Shown: in pieces, positions 39,288 to 45,647 of the stretch
Layout: every line of letters begins with the position of its first letter
Numbering within the stretch: the stretch's first letter is position 1
Assembly: GCA_018715065.1 (NCBI GenBank)
Contig: DVMJ01000062.1
Coordinates: 1 to 45,647, forward strand
Origin: Fimiplasma intestinipullorum
GTDB lineage: Bacteria > Bacillota_I > Bacilli_A > Erysipelotrichales > Coprobacillaceae
Reading direction: 5' to 3'
Length of the DNA stretch: 45,647 nucleotides
The notes under the pieces: model-generated
What the model was told of the DNA's origin: nothing
Database searches by the model: none
The model's input: the letters and a program-made list of their open reading frames with translations, nothing else
Translations under genes and position numbers: made by a program

Positions 39288-39893
39288 ATGAGTGAACAAA
39301 TTTATGGTTATGTACGTGTGTCCACCAAAGAACAATGTGAAGATCGGCAATTAATAGCGTTACAGGAATTTCCCGTAGATAGCAGACACATCTATATGGA
39401 TAAATTGAGCGGTAAAGATTTCAATCGTCCCCAATATCAAAAATTATTACGCAGGCTAAAGGAGAAAGACACCCTTGTGATTAAGTCGATCGATCGACTG
39501 GGACGGAATTACGATGAGATCCTTCAGCAGTGGCGCGTTATTACGAAAGAAATAAAAGCGAACATCGTTGTTCTTGATATGCCGCTTTTAGATACCCGTG
39601 AAACCGGTCGTGATCTGACTGGCACATTTGTGGCTGATCTGGTCTTACAGATCCTTTCTTATGTGGCTCAAACAGAACGAGAAAATACACGTCAGCGCCA
39701 AAAGGAAGGAATTGCCGCAGCGAAAATGCGAGGTGTTCGCTTCGGACGGCCACGTAAGCGCGTTCCGGCCAACTTTGCGGAAGTAAAACAGGGCTGGTTG
39801 GATAAACAGTTTGGCTCACGCGAAGCAGCCAGACAACTGGGAATCTCACAGGATACATTCTTGCGCTGGTCCCGCCAATTAGAGAAGGTCTGA
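39288..39893 (+). CDS. Serine recombinase of the resolvase/invertase family (201 aa)
   Basis: ATG 39288 is preceded by AGGAGG. The catalytic domain has YGYVRVSTKEQ with nucleophile Ser12, DKLSGKDFNRPQYQ, SIDRLGRNYDEI and a long dimer helix VLQILSYVAQTERENTRQRQ; a C-terminal HTH (REAARQLGISQDTFLRW) binds DNA. Size matches small resolvase/invertases of Tn3/Tn552 type. No transposase, invertible segment or res-like repeats were noticed around it, so it may be solitary. It sits just before the metal/peptide region that shows signs of rearrangement. Confidence 0.92.
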   Translation: MSEQIYGYVRVSTKEQCEDRQLIALQEFPVDSRHIYMDKLSGKDFNRPQYQKLLRRLKEKDTLVIKSIDRLGRNYDEILQQWRVITKEIKANIVVLDMPLLDTRETGRDLTGTFVADLVLQILSYVAQTERENTRQRQKEGIAAAKMRGVRFGRPRKRVPANFAEVKQGWLDKQFGSREAARQLGISQDTFLRWSRQLEKV

Positions 39894-39895
39894 AA

Positions 39896-39930
39896 AAGCA
39901 GAAGCCGTGTCAGGCTTCTGCTTGTCTCTT
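39896..39930. terminator. Bidirectional terminator between recombinase and HMA genes
   Basis: AAGCAGAAGCC-GTGTCA-GGCTTCTGCTT is an 11-bp stem. The minus side has a run of five T; the plus side is weaker (GTCTCTT). Confidence 0.75.
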
Positions 39931-40147
39931 ATAAGAAAATCTCGCAATCGCTTTCTACTTTTTTACAATTAGCTAAAACGTCTTTCATGACAGCCTTCAC
40001 ATCGGCACCTTCTTCAAATTCAACGTTCATTTTTAAAGTCATGAAGTTGACCGTAGCGTCTTTGACACCAGGTGTTTTCTTCGTTGCATCTTCCATCTTG
40101 TTCGCACAATTTGCGCAATCTACATCGATCTTATACGTTTTTTTCAT
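39929..40147 (-). CDS. Solo heavy-metal-associated (HMA) domain protein (72 aa)
   Basis: ATG 40147 is preceded by AGGAG; the ORF upstream of it runs over the operator and is rejected. The ferredoxin-like HMA fold carries the metal site in DVDCANCANKMEDA (Cys11 and Cys14), resembling the N-terminal domain of CadA/ZntA Zn/Cd ATPases. It likely delivers or buffers a divalent metal. The P-type ATPase at 42263 lacks such a domain and shares the same promoter-operator type, so the two act together. Confidence 0.88.
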   Translation of the reverse strand: MKKTYKIDVDCANCANKMEDATKKTPGVKDATVNFMTLKMNVEFEEGADVKAVMKDVLANCKKVESDCEIFL

Positions 40148-40174
40148 CCTAGCGGCTCCTTTCGTTTTAATAAT

Positions 40175-40228
40175 TGAACATTTGTTCATTTGATACTTAT
40201 ATTATACGCCCATTACAGATAAATGCAA
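40175..40228 (-). promoter_or_regulatory. Promoter and ArsR/CzrA-type operator of the HMA gene
   Basis: Minus strand TTGCAT (40223-40228), 16-nt spacer, TATAAT (40201-40206), then TGAACA-AA-TGTTCA (40175-40188). The operator resembles sites of ArsR-family zinc sensors such as CzrA. The same three elements with the same -35/-10 spacing precede the ATPase gene at 42173-42226. No arsR-like gene is in the window. Confidence 0.75.
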
Positions 40229-40543
40229 TCCTTTTTTGAAAAAAATATCCAGAACTGGCTTCAAATCGTACAGAAGGGATGATATTTTTTAAATGTAGTA
40301 TAGAAAATCATAAAAATATCTGATTTTAAGAAGGTAAAATTCACATTTGTAGTACGGAAAAAATGAAAGAAAAACTAGACTTTTTCGTTCAAATAAAATT
40401 TGAAAAAAGTAAATATGTATAGCGACAAAAAATGATGTTACGATAAGAAAATAGTCCTCGTTTTTATTATATCTTCATTGTTTGAAAATGTCTACTTTTC
40501 CCAGCAGTTGGTAAAGGATGGAATAAGGTGGGGTGATCAGCCG
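40229..40543 (+). other. AT-rich region upstream of the second peptide locus
   Basis: No gene is visible in these ~315 bases. It contains an imperfect A/T-armed hairpin (about 40240-40290) and two TGTAGT words (40294, 40348) also seen in other AT-rich spacers here. A promoter for the PqqD-like gene must lie here but no clear -35/-10 pair stands out. Confidence 0.4.
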
Positions 40544-40645
40544 ATGAGTAAAGAAAAATACATTAAAGTTGAAGGTGTAGCGGTGCCTATATCCCAGACA
40601 GATATAGAAACCAATGAAAAAGACAGCGATGAAACTGAAAGATGA
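40544..40645 (+). CDS. 33-aa leader ORF overlapping the PqqD-like gene
   Basis: An AAGGTGGGG sequence precedes ATG 40544. The product begins MSKEKYIKVEGVAVPISQTD and ends in a polar Glu/Asp tail. Its first 15 residues look like the start of small regulatory proteins from Bacillota mobile elements (KYIKVxGVAVPVS), so it may be a truncated copy. Its stop lies 32 nt inside the PqqD-like frame, whose own start has no good RBS, so this ORF may serve to couple translation. Confidence 0.4.
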   Translation: MSKEKYIKVEGVAVPISQTDIETNEKDSDETER

Positions 40646-40943
40646 TCTCATACTTAGAGAAGTCGCAGGACAGTATGTGATCGTACCTGTGGGCAAACGT
40701 GTTCAAGAAATTCCGACACTAGTCTATGTGACAGAGACAGCGGCTTACCTTTTGGAATATATGACTACCCATGATTTTGAAATGGACGATCTGGTAGAAT
40801 TGATCCTAAAGAAATATGATGTTGAGAGAGAAACAGTCCAAAACGATATGAAGAACTTTATTAAAAAGTTATCTGATTATTATTTATTAGATGACGGCAA
40901 AGTGAGAGGCCGGATCTTTGTAGAAAACAAGAAAGGAATGTGA
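40614..40943 (+). CDS. PqqD-like RiPP recognition element protein (109 aa)
   Basis: The product fits the PqqD winged-HTH fold: LKDDLILREVAGQYVIVPVG as the beta hairpin, ETAAYLLEYM, then DLVELILKKYDVERETVQND and FIKKLSDYYLLDDG. Such proteins bind the leader of a ribosomal peptide and present it to a radical SAM or other enzyme. It is followed after 5 nt by the 133-aa peptide gene. ATG 40626 is an alternative start. No radical SAM gene is adjacent; the SPASM enzyme at the left edge of the window is the nearest candidate partner. Confidence 0.8.
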   Translation: MKKTAMKLKDDLILREVAGQYVIVPVGKRVQEIPTLVYVTETAAYLLEYMTTHDFEMDDLVELILKKYDVERETVQNDMKNFIKKLSDYYLLDDGKVRGRIFVENKKGM

Positions 40944-40948
40944 GATAA

Positions 40949-41350
40949 ATGGGAAGTGTATATGTACCTGTTGATGTCGCCAATGCGGGCATCATGCCTA
41001 TGGATGCTTCTGGAGGTGGAGGTCAAACCGGGGGCGGTTACTGGATTAACTGGACGGCTAGTGGATATGAAGGTCATGGTTGGTTTTGGGATAAGCCAAA
41101 TAACTATTTAAAAGATGGCTGGGCTGCTGCAGTTGATAATGGAGGCGGCTATGTTGGGGATGGTTGTAACGGAGATGGAAGTAATCAACCGCATACTTCA
41201 GAGTTTGAGTCTTTTTTGATTCATATTCAGAATGGACATTCAGAGAATTTAAATGCGATCTTAGGATCTTGGCCTAATGACAAGAAGTTAACTTTTGTTT
41301 TGACAAATGCAGCTAAATTAGAAGGTTGCATTACTGCTACTGCATCATGA
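40949..41350 (+). CDS. Candidate RiPP precursor or large peptide substrate (133 aa), paralogous to 436-822
   Basis: It has no signal peptide and no named family known to me. A Gly stretch (SGGGGQTGGG, 21-30) leads into YWINWTASGYEGHGWFWDKP with the shared GYEGHGW motif (39-45); it contains six Trp. A GDGCNGDG turn sits near 71-78, and the end FVLTNAAKLEGC (116-127) carries the T-x3-K-x2-G-C motif also present in the 128-aa protein. The stop overlaps the kinase start (ATGA). It lies directly behind a PqqD-like protein, which supports a ribosomal peptide substrate. Sequence between the motifs is diverged, as expected for different products. Confidence 0.62.
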   Translation: MGSVYVPVDVANAGIMPMDASGGGGQTGGGYWINWTASGYEGHGWFWDKPNNYLKDGWAAAVDNGGGYVGDGCNGDGSNQPHTSEFESFLIHIQNGHSENLNAILGSWPNDKKLTFVLTNAAKLEGCITATAS

Positions 41351-42120
41351 CTTACTATAAAGTAATCGATATCCCCTTTGAAATAAAGGGGATGGGCTTA
41401 TTCAATAGCTGGACGGACTTTGTCTCTAATGAAGAAAAAACGGCGTTCAGAATTGAAATTCTGCCTTCTGTATGGGGTGTTCATGGTATAGAGCAGTTTC
41501 AATGTATGAATGATGCACATTTGTTTAGACATTATACCGAAGTCATGATGGTGAGTCAGGATTGGAAAGAAGCGGTGATCTTGCCGCCGCTTGTAAGGGA
41601 AAGTGTCGAAGCATTATTGATGCAGATGTATTATGTTCATGCGGCTTTTCAGCAGATGATCCAGGTGCATAGTTCTTTAGTTGATTTTCAAGGTCAGGGA
41701 ATCCTGTTTTTAGGACCCTCAGGCATTGGGAAAACAACGCAGGCAGAATTATGGCATCAATATGCAGGGGCGCACATCATTAATGGAGACCGGGTGTATG
41801 TGAAGGAAGAAGCGGATCTTTTTTATGGCTGTGGAACGCCTTGGCATGGCTCATCGCCTTATTGTCTGAATCAGCGTGTTCCCATCGTTTGCCTGGTTGT
41901 ATTGAAGCAGGCTAAAGAAAATCATATTCGAAAGTTGTCTGGATTTGAAAAAGTAGCGGCTGTTTCTGGTAATGTTTTTTATCCCCAATGGGTCAAAGGC
42001 GGCACGGATGCCGTCTTAGATACGCTTGGAAGGCTGTTGGAAAAAATACCGGTTTATGAATTAAGCTGTTTGCCGAGTCAGGATGCGGTGATGTTATTGA
42101 AGCAGGAGATTTCTTCTTAA
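41347..42120 (+). CDS. HPr-kinase-like P-loop protein, paralog of 825-1607 (257 aa)
   Basis: The start is ATG 41347, overlapping the peptide stop by four bases; the TTG at 41326 would lie inside the peptide gene. P-loop GPSGIGKTT (123-131), TQAELWHQYA, IINGDRVYV and CGTPWHGSSPYC are shared with the first locus, and IPVYEL near the end is common too. Like its paralog it lacks the HprK N-terminal domain. It probably acts on the 133-aa peptide. Its terminator separates it from the metal ATPase. No exporter is encoded here, so the ABC protein at 1594 may be shared. Confidence 0.75.
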   Translation: MTYYKVIDIPFEIKGMGLFNSWTDFVSNEEKTAFRIEILPSVWGVHGIEQFQCMNDAHLFRHYTEVMMVSQDWKEAVILPPLVRESVEALLMQMYYVHAAFQQMIQVHSSLVDFQGQGILFLGPSGIGKTTQAELWHQYAGAHIINGDRVYVKEEADLFYGCGTPWHGSSPYCLNQRVPIVCLVVLKQAKENHIRKLSGFEKVAAVSGNVFYPQWVKGGTDAVLDTLGRLLEKIPVYELSCLPSQDAVMLLKQEISS

Positions 42121-42145
42121 ATGAGGATCTCCTGCTTCTTTTTGG
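42100..42145 (+). terminator. Intrinsic terminator of the second peptide locus
   Basis: AAGCAGGAGAT (42100-42110) and ATCTCCTGCTT (42127-42137) form a perfect 11-bp stem with the stop codon in the loop, followed by CTTTTTGG. Confidence 0.75.
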
Positions 42146-42172
42146 TGTTTTTTAGAATTTTTCATCTTTTGC

Positions 42173-42226
42173 TTGCATATTTATATAAATAGGCTATAAT
42201 AGAATTAACAGATGAACAGATGTTCA
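42173..42226 (+). promoter_or_regulatory. Promoter and ArsR/CzrA-type operator of the metal ATPase
   Basis: TTGCAT (42173-42178), 16-nt spacer, TATAAT (42195-42200), then TGAACA-GA-TGTTCA (42213-42226), just after the transcription start. It is the inverted-orientation twin of 40175-40228. Confidence 0.78.
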
Positions 42227-42262
42227 AATGTTAAAATGTTAGTATCGGTAAAGGAGAGACAG

Positions 42263-44149
42263 ATGATGAATAAAAAACAAAAGAAAATGCTGGCTCGAAT
42301 CATTATTTCTGCTATCTTAATGATCGCGCTCAGCTTTGCACCTGTTGAAGGCGCATTACGCTTTGTCCTTTATATGGTGCCTTATCTGATCATTGGTTAT
42401 GATATTTTGATCAAGGCAGCCAAAGGCATCAAAAACAGACAGGTTTTTGATGAAAACTTTTTGATGGCGGTCGCAACGATTGGGGCAATCGCGATTGCTT
42501 TATATGATAGCGGGGACTATACAGAAGCCATTGCGGTCATGTTATTTTATCAGGTTGGTGAATGGTTTCAAAGTTATGCGGTCGGAAAAAGTCGCCGCAA
42601 CATCAGTGAGCTGATGGACATTCGTCCGGATTATGCTCATCTTGAAGTGGATGGTCAGCTGCAGACGGTTGATCCGGATGAAATCGAGATCGGTTCAACG
42701 ATTGTAGTGCAGCCTGGGGAAAAAGTACCGATCGATGGCATTGTCCTGGAAGGACAGTCGACCTTGAATACCAGTGCATTGACAGGAGAAAGTGTGCCTA
42801 GAGATATATCCGCAGGTGAGGAGATCATCAGTGGTTGCTTGAATATGACGGGTGTACTGAAAATTCAGACGACCAAAGAATTTGGTGAATCTACTGTTTC
42901 CAAGATCTTAGATTTAGTCGAGAATGCCAGCAGCCGTAAGTCGAAATCGGAGAACTTTATTTCTAAATTTGCGCGGGTCTATACACCGGCTGTTTGCTAC
43001 AGCGCTTTGGCTTTAGCCATCCTGCCTCCATTATTTTTGGTGTTTGCTTTGGGACAGGATCCTCAGTGGGAGACATGGGTCTATCGTGCTTTAACTTTTC
43101 TAGTCATTAGCTGTCCATGTGCACTAGTGATAAGTATTCCGTTAAGTTTCTTTGCCGGCATTGGCGGTGCCAGCAAGGCTGGTATCCTGGTCAAGGGATC
43201 CAATTATCTGGAGACTTTGTCAAAGACGAAAACAGTTGTTTTTGATAAGACCGGAACACTGACTCAGGGTGTCTTTAAAGTCTCAGGAATTCATCATTGT
43301 CCGCTGAAAGATGAGGAGATCCTGGAATATGCAAGTCTGGCAGAGAGTGCTTCGAGCCATCCAATCAGTAAAAGCTTGCAGCAGGCCTGCGGCAAAGAGC
43401 TGGATCGTCAGCGCGTGAGCGAGATTCAGGAAATAGGCGGCGAAGGTGTCATTGCAGTCGTGGATGGAAAACAGGTTGCCTGTGGTAACCGTCAATTGAT
43501 GGAACGCTTAAACGTCGTCTATAAGGATTGTCATGATGTCGGTACGATCGTGCATGTGGCAATCGACGGTGCATACATGGGACATATTGTCATTTCGGAT
43601 ATGGTCAAACCGCATGCGAAAAAAGCGCTTCAGTCATTAAAAGCAGCTGGTGTGACTAAGACCGTCATGTTGACGGGGGACCGGAAGAACGTGGCTGAAA
43701 AGATTGCCCAGGAGCTTGGAATCGATGAAGTTTACAGTGAGCTGCTGCCTGGTGACAAGGTCAGTCAGGTAGAAAAATTGCTTGAACAAAAGCAGGCAAA
43801 GGATAAGATTGCCTTTGTCGGTGATGGCATCAATGACGCACCCGTCCTTTCCAGAGCGGATATTGGGATTGCGATGGGAGCCATGGGATCGGATGCAGCT
43901 ATCGAGGCAGCGGATATCGTCCTGATGGATGATGATCCATTGCAGATTCCAAAAGCCATCAGGATCTCACGTAAGTGTTTAAGAATTGTTTATGAAAATA
44001 TCGTATTCGCAATCGGCGTCAAACTTATTTGTTTATTCCTGGGTGCGATTGGCCTAGCGAATATGTGGTTGGCTATCTTTGCAGATGTAGGGGTCATGAT
44101 CATCGCTGTCTTAAATGCGATTCGTGCGCTGTTTGTACAGAAACTTTGA
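42263..44149 (+). CDS. Heavy-metal P-type ATPase, Zn/Cd/Pb type, lacking HMA domain (628 aa)
   Basis: ATG 42263 follows AAGGAG at six bases; the frame upstream runs through the operator. After two N-terminal helices it has the actuator loop LTGESVPRD, the metal-binding CPC in ISCPCALVISIPLSFF (~284), phosphorylation site DKTGTLT (~327), HPIS, nucleotide motif GEGVIAV and the hinge GDGINDAPVLSRADIGIAMG (~520). ISCPCALVISIP is typical of CadA/ZntA-type exporters rather than copper pumps. The usual N-terminal HMA domain is missing and is encoded separately at 39929-40147. It expels Zn, Cd or Pb under control of an ArsR-type operator. Confidence 0.93.
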   Translation: MMNKKQKKMLARIIISAILMIALSFAPVEGALRFVLYMVPYLIIGYDILIKAAKGIKNRQVFDENFLMAVATIGAIAIALYDSGDYTEAIAVMLFYQVGEWFQSYAVGKSRRNISELMDIRPDYAHLEVDGQLQTVDPDEIEIGSTIVVQPGEKVPIDGIVLEGQSTLNTSALTGESVPRDISAGEEIISGCLNMTGVLKIQTTKEFGESTVSKILDLVENASSRKSKSENFISKFARVYTPAVCYSALALAILPPLFLVFALGQDPQWETWVYRALTFLVISCPCALVISIPLSFFAGIGGASKAGILVKGSNYLETLSKTKTVVFDKTGTLTQGVFKVSGIHHCPLKDEEILEYASLAESASSHPISKSLQQACGKELDRQRVSEIQEIGGEGVIAVVDGKQVACGNRQLMERLNVVYKDCHDVGTIVHVAIDGAYMGHIVISDMVKPHAKKALQSLKAAGVTKTVMLTGDRKNVAEKIAQELGIDEVYSELLPGDKVSQVEKLLEQKQAKDKIAFVGDGINDAPVLSRADIGIAMGAMGSDAAIEAADIVLMDDDPLQIPKAIRISRKCLRIVYENIVFAIGVKLICLFLGAIGLANMWLAIFADVGVMIIAVLNAIRALFVQKL

Positions 44150-44157
44150 TCAATTTA

Positions 44158-44188
44158 AAAAATCGGAGAGCAGAGCTTTCCGATTTTT
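44158..44188. terminator. Bidirectional terminator
   Basis: AAAAATCGGA and TCCGATTTTT form a perfect 10-bp stem with an 11-nt loop between convergent genes. Confidence 0.85.
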
Positions 44189-44191
44189 GTG

Positions 44192-45307
44192 TTAAGGATT
44201 CAAGCTGTGATAGTCTTCATCCATCTCATGAAGATATTGATAGACCTTGATATCTTGCGGACAATGTTTTGTACAGAGCCCACAAGCGATGCAGTTACCG
44301 GGCAGTTTGGCGGGATCTTCTGCTTTTAAGCGGCTTAGACGCCATTTGCCGCCTGTGTGATATTCATTGTAGAATTGCAATAATTCTGGAATATTCAGGT
44401 GTTGAGGACAGTGATTGACGCAATAGCGGCAGGCTGTGCAGGGAACACCGACGGATTGATGGATGATGGTACAAGCCTGCTGGATGGCTTCTTTTTCGGC
44501 CGTGCTTAAAGGCGGAAGGGTTTCAAAGGTGCAAAGATTTTGCGAGAGCTGTTCCGTGGTGGACATGCCGCTAAGAACAACATAAACCCCAGGGAGAGCG
44601 GTGACAAAGCGGAGAGCCCATTCGGCTGGCTGGCGAGATGGGGCTACGGTTTGTAAACAGGCGCGGGCTTCTTCAGGAATGTTGGCCAACATTCCTCCGT
44701 GAACAGGCTCCATGACCATGATCGGTAAATGGTGTTCACATAGGATCTCATACTGGCGTTTGGCAGTGCCGTAATACCAGTCATAATAGTTGAGCTGAAT
44801 TTGGACAAAGTCCCATTCTGCCCGGGTAACCATTTTTTCGAGGGTCTCAGGCTTCCCATGGAAGGAAAAACCTAGATAACGGATGCGTCCTTCTTTTTTC
44901 AAAGACCGGAAATAGTCAATGCAGCCATTATCCAAAAAAGTTTGTGCAGAATCATCCGAGACACCATGTAATAAGTAAAAGTCGATATAGTCCGTCTTTA
45001 ACCTTTCCAGCTGAGTCTTGAATTGGCGCCGGTAATTCTGATCGGCCTGCAGATTAAATTTATCTGCCAGATAGTATTGATCGCGTGGATAGGACAAGAG
45101 TACCTGATCTAAAAAACTTTCTGATTGTCCATTGTGGTAGATATAGGCCGTATCAAAGTAGTTGATGCCTCCTGCGATGGCCTGATCGATGATCGTCCTG
45201 GCTTTGGCGACATCGATGGTATCGCCATTTTCACCGGTTACTGGCAGGCGCATGTTCCCCATCCCTAAACGTGAGAGCTGAATGCCTTGAAAAGTGCAGT
45301 ATGGCAT
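44192..45307 (-). CDS. Aldo/keto reductase with C-terminal 2x[4Fe-4S] ferredoxin domain (371 aa)
   Basis: AAAGGAGG precedes the ATG. Residues ~1-270 are an aldo/keto reductase barrel: SRLGMGNMRLP, INYFDTAYIYHNGQSE with the catalytic Asp/Tyr, YYLADKF with Lys, IDFYLLHGV with His, and FVQIQLNYYDW. The C-terminus holds two clusters, CTACRYCVNHCP (~291) and CIACGLCTKHCP (~340). Such oxidoreductases pass electrons between ferredoxin-type centres and a carbonyl substrate in anaerobes. It is monocistronic; substrate unknown. Confidence 0.9.
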   Translation of the reverse strand: MPYCTFQGIQLSRLGMGNMRLPVTGENGDTIDVAKARTIIDQAIAGGINYFDTAYIYHNGQSESFLDQVLLSYPRDQYYLADKFNLQADQNYRRQFKTQLERLKTDYIDFYLLHGVSDDSAQTFLDNGCIDYFRSLKKEGRIRYLGFSFHGKPETLEKMVTRAEWDFVQIQLNYYDWYYGTAKRQYEILCEHHLPIMVMEPVHGGMLANIPEEARACLQTVAPSRQPAEWALRFVTALPGVYVVLSGMSTTEQLSQNLCTFETLPPLSTAEKEAIQQACTIIHQSVGVPCTACRYCVNHCPQHLNIPELLQFYNEYHTGGKWRLSRLKAEDPAKLPGNCIACGLCTKHCPQDIKVYQYLHEMDEDYHSLNP

Positions 45308-45490
45308 GAACGTTCCTCCTTTACAGGACTATTGTAACACGCTTTCAGGTTGAGACGAGATTTGTCAAGGGGGCTTTCTGCAAACAATCGTTCTAATCGA
45401 ATTTTCCTAATACATTGATGAGTATTGGATTCATAATTACATATTTCTTCAAGAAGTTGCATCTTCTTCTTTAATTTTTAGAGCAATTTG
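45308..45490. other. Intergenic region, nothing firm
   Basis: The first part holds the leader of the aldo/keto reductase, including an extended -10-like TGTTACAAT on the minus strand (45331-45339). A TTGACA on the same strand is 26 nt away, too far to pair with it. The rest is AT-rich without a supported gene. Confidence 0.3.
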
Positions 45491-45519
45491 TTGAAAAAAG
45501 AAAGTGTTTGTAGTATAAT
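45491..45519 (+). promoter_or_regulatory. Strong sigma-A-type promoter near the window end
   Basis: TTGAAA (45491-45496), exact 17-nt spacer, TATAAT (45514-45519). It drives a transcript that runs almost at once into the hairpin at 45547-45590. Confidence 0.75.
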
Positions 45520-45546
45520 CCCGTTTTTTACAGTTTGATAAAAAGG

Positions 45547-45590
45547 AAAAGGAGAATTATGTTGATAATCAGGACATAATCCTCCTTTTT
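45547..45590 (+). terminator. Leader terminator or attenuator enclosing a six-codon ORF
   Basis: AAAAGGAGAATTATGT (45547-45562) pairs with ACATAATCCTCCTTTT (45574-45589), 15 of 16 positions, followed by a T. The left arm contains an SD (AGGAG) and ATG of a short frame MLIIRT-stop (45559-45579), so ribosome loading would open the hairpin. No gene lies between promoter and hairpin; the controlled gene would be beyond the window. Confidence 0.55.
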
Positions 45591-45647
45591 ATGTATGGCT
45601 AAAAAATGTTGTATGTAAAGCCCTCTATAAAATATTTTTCAGTTTTT

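Noticed and set aside
39288..39893. Serine recombinase as proof of an integrated element
   Set aside because: No transposase, phage or conjugation genes, res sites or target duplications were found around it; element borders cannot be drawn.
45265..45462. 65-codon minus-strand frame starting MQLLEEICNYESN
   Set aside because: No SD and it runs through the promoter, RBS and start region of the aldo/keto reductase gene; most likely chance.

Overview
The window is chromosomal DNA of moderate GC content with Bacillota (Firmicutes) style: strong AGGAGG ribosome-binding sites, TTGACA/TATAAT promoters, short intrinsic terminators between nearly every transcription unit, a sortase-anchored surface protein, YtrA-type GntR regulation and a likely CcpA cre site. 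The gene repertoire resembles gut Erysipelotrichia-like bacteria; that placement is inference, not proof. No rRNA, tRNA or CRISPR array was seen.

Layout. 1-4.6 kb: the end of a radical SAM/SPASM enzyme, a 128-aa candidate substrate peptide, an HPr-kinase-like ATPase and an ABC exporter in one tight operon, facing a nucleotidyltransferase-fold gene. 4.6-9.9 kb: a five-gene module of two tandem Wzc-like tyrosine kinases, two paralogous membrane-anchored Ig-like proteins and a PHP-type tyrosine phosphatase. 10.1-13.3 kb: a VTC-type polyphosphate polymerase / DUF4956 / Cthe_2159-like lipoprotein locus carrying a nonsense codon and two apparent 1-nt frameshifts. 13.3-17.7 kb: a repeat-rich surface protein, a lipoprotein and two small paralogous proteins that look like solo transposase N-terminal domains. 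17.7-30.3 kb: housekeeping and metabolic genes (ROK sugar kinase, DUF134-NifX fusion, HAD phosphatase, Gfo/Idh/MocA oxidoreductase, DusB, a YtrA-regulated ABC transporter, MarR regulator, GT8 glycosyltransferase, CmpB-like protein, acyltransferase, enolase). 30.6-39.2 kb: an eight-gene operon of an FHA protein, a membrane Ser/Thr kinase with TPRs, a 43-aa membrane peptide, a polytopic membrane protein and four zinc-ribbon proteins. 39.3-45.3 kb: a serine recombinase, a solo HMA metal-binding protein, a second substrate-peptide locus (PqqD-like RRE, 133-aa peptide, HPr-kinase-like ATPase), a Zn/Cd-type P-ATPase and a ferredoxin-type aldo/keto reductase.

The most interesting system is the pair of peptide-modification loci at the two ends of the window. 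Both encode a large Gly/aromatic-rich peptide with a shared G-[FY]-x-G-x-G-W motif and a shared C-terminal T-x3-K-x2-G-C motif, each translationally coupled to a closely related HPr-kinase-like protein. One locus supplies the radical SAM enzyme and exporter, the other the PqqD-like recognition protein, so they may form one distributed RiPP-like pathway. The second locus lies exactly between two heavy-metal genes whose promoter-operator regions are near-copies in inverted orientation. All functional statements are from reading the sequence; no database search was run.
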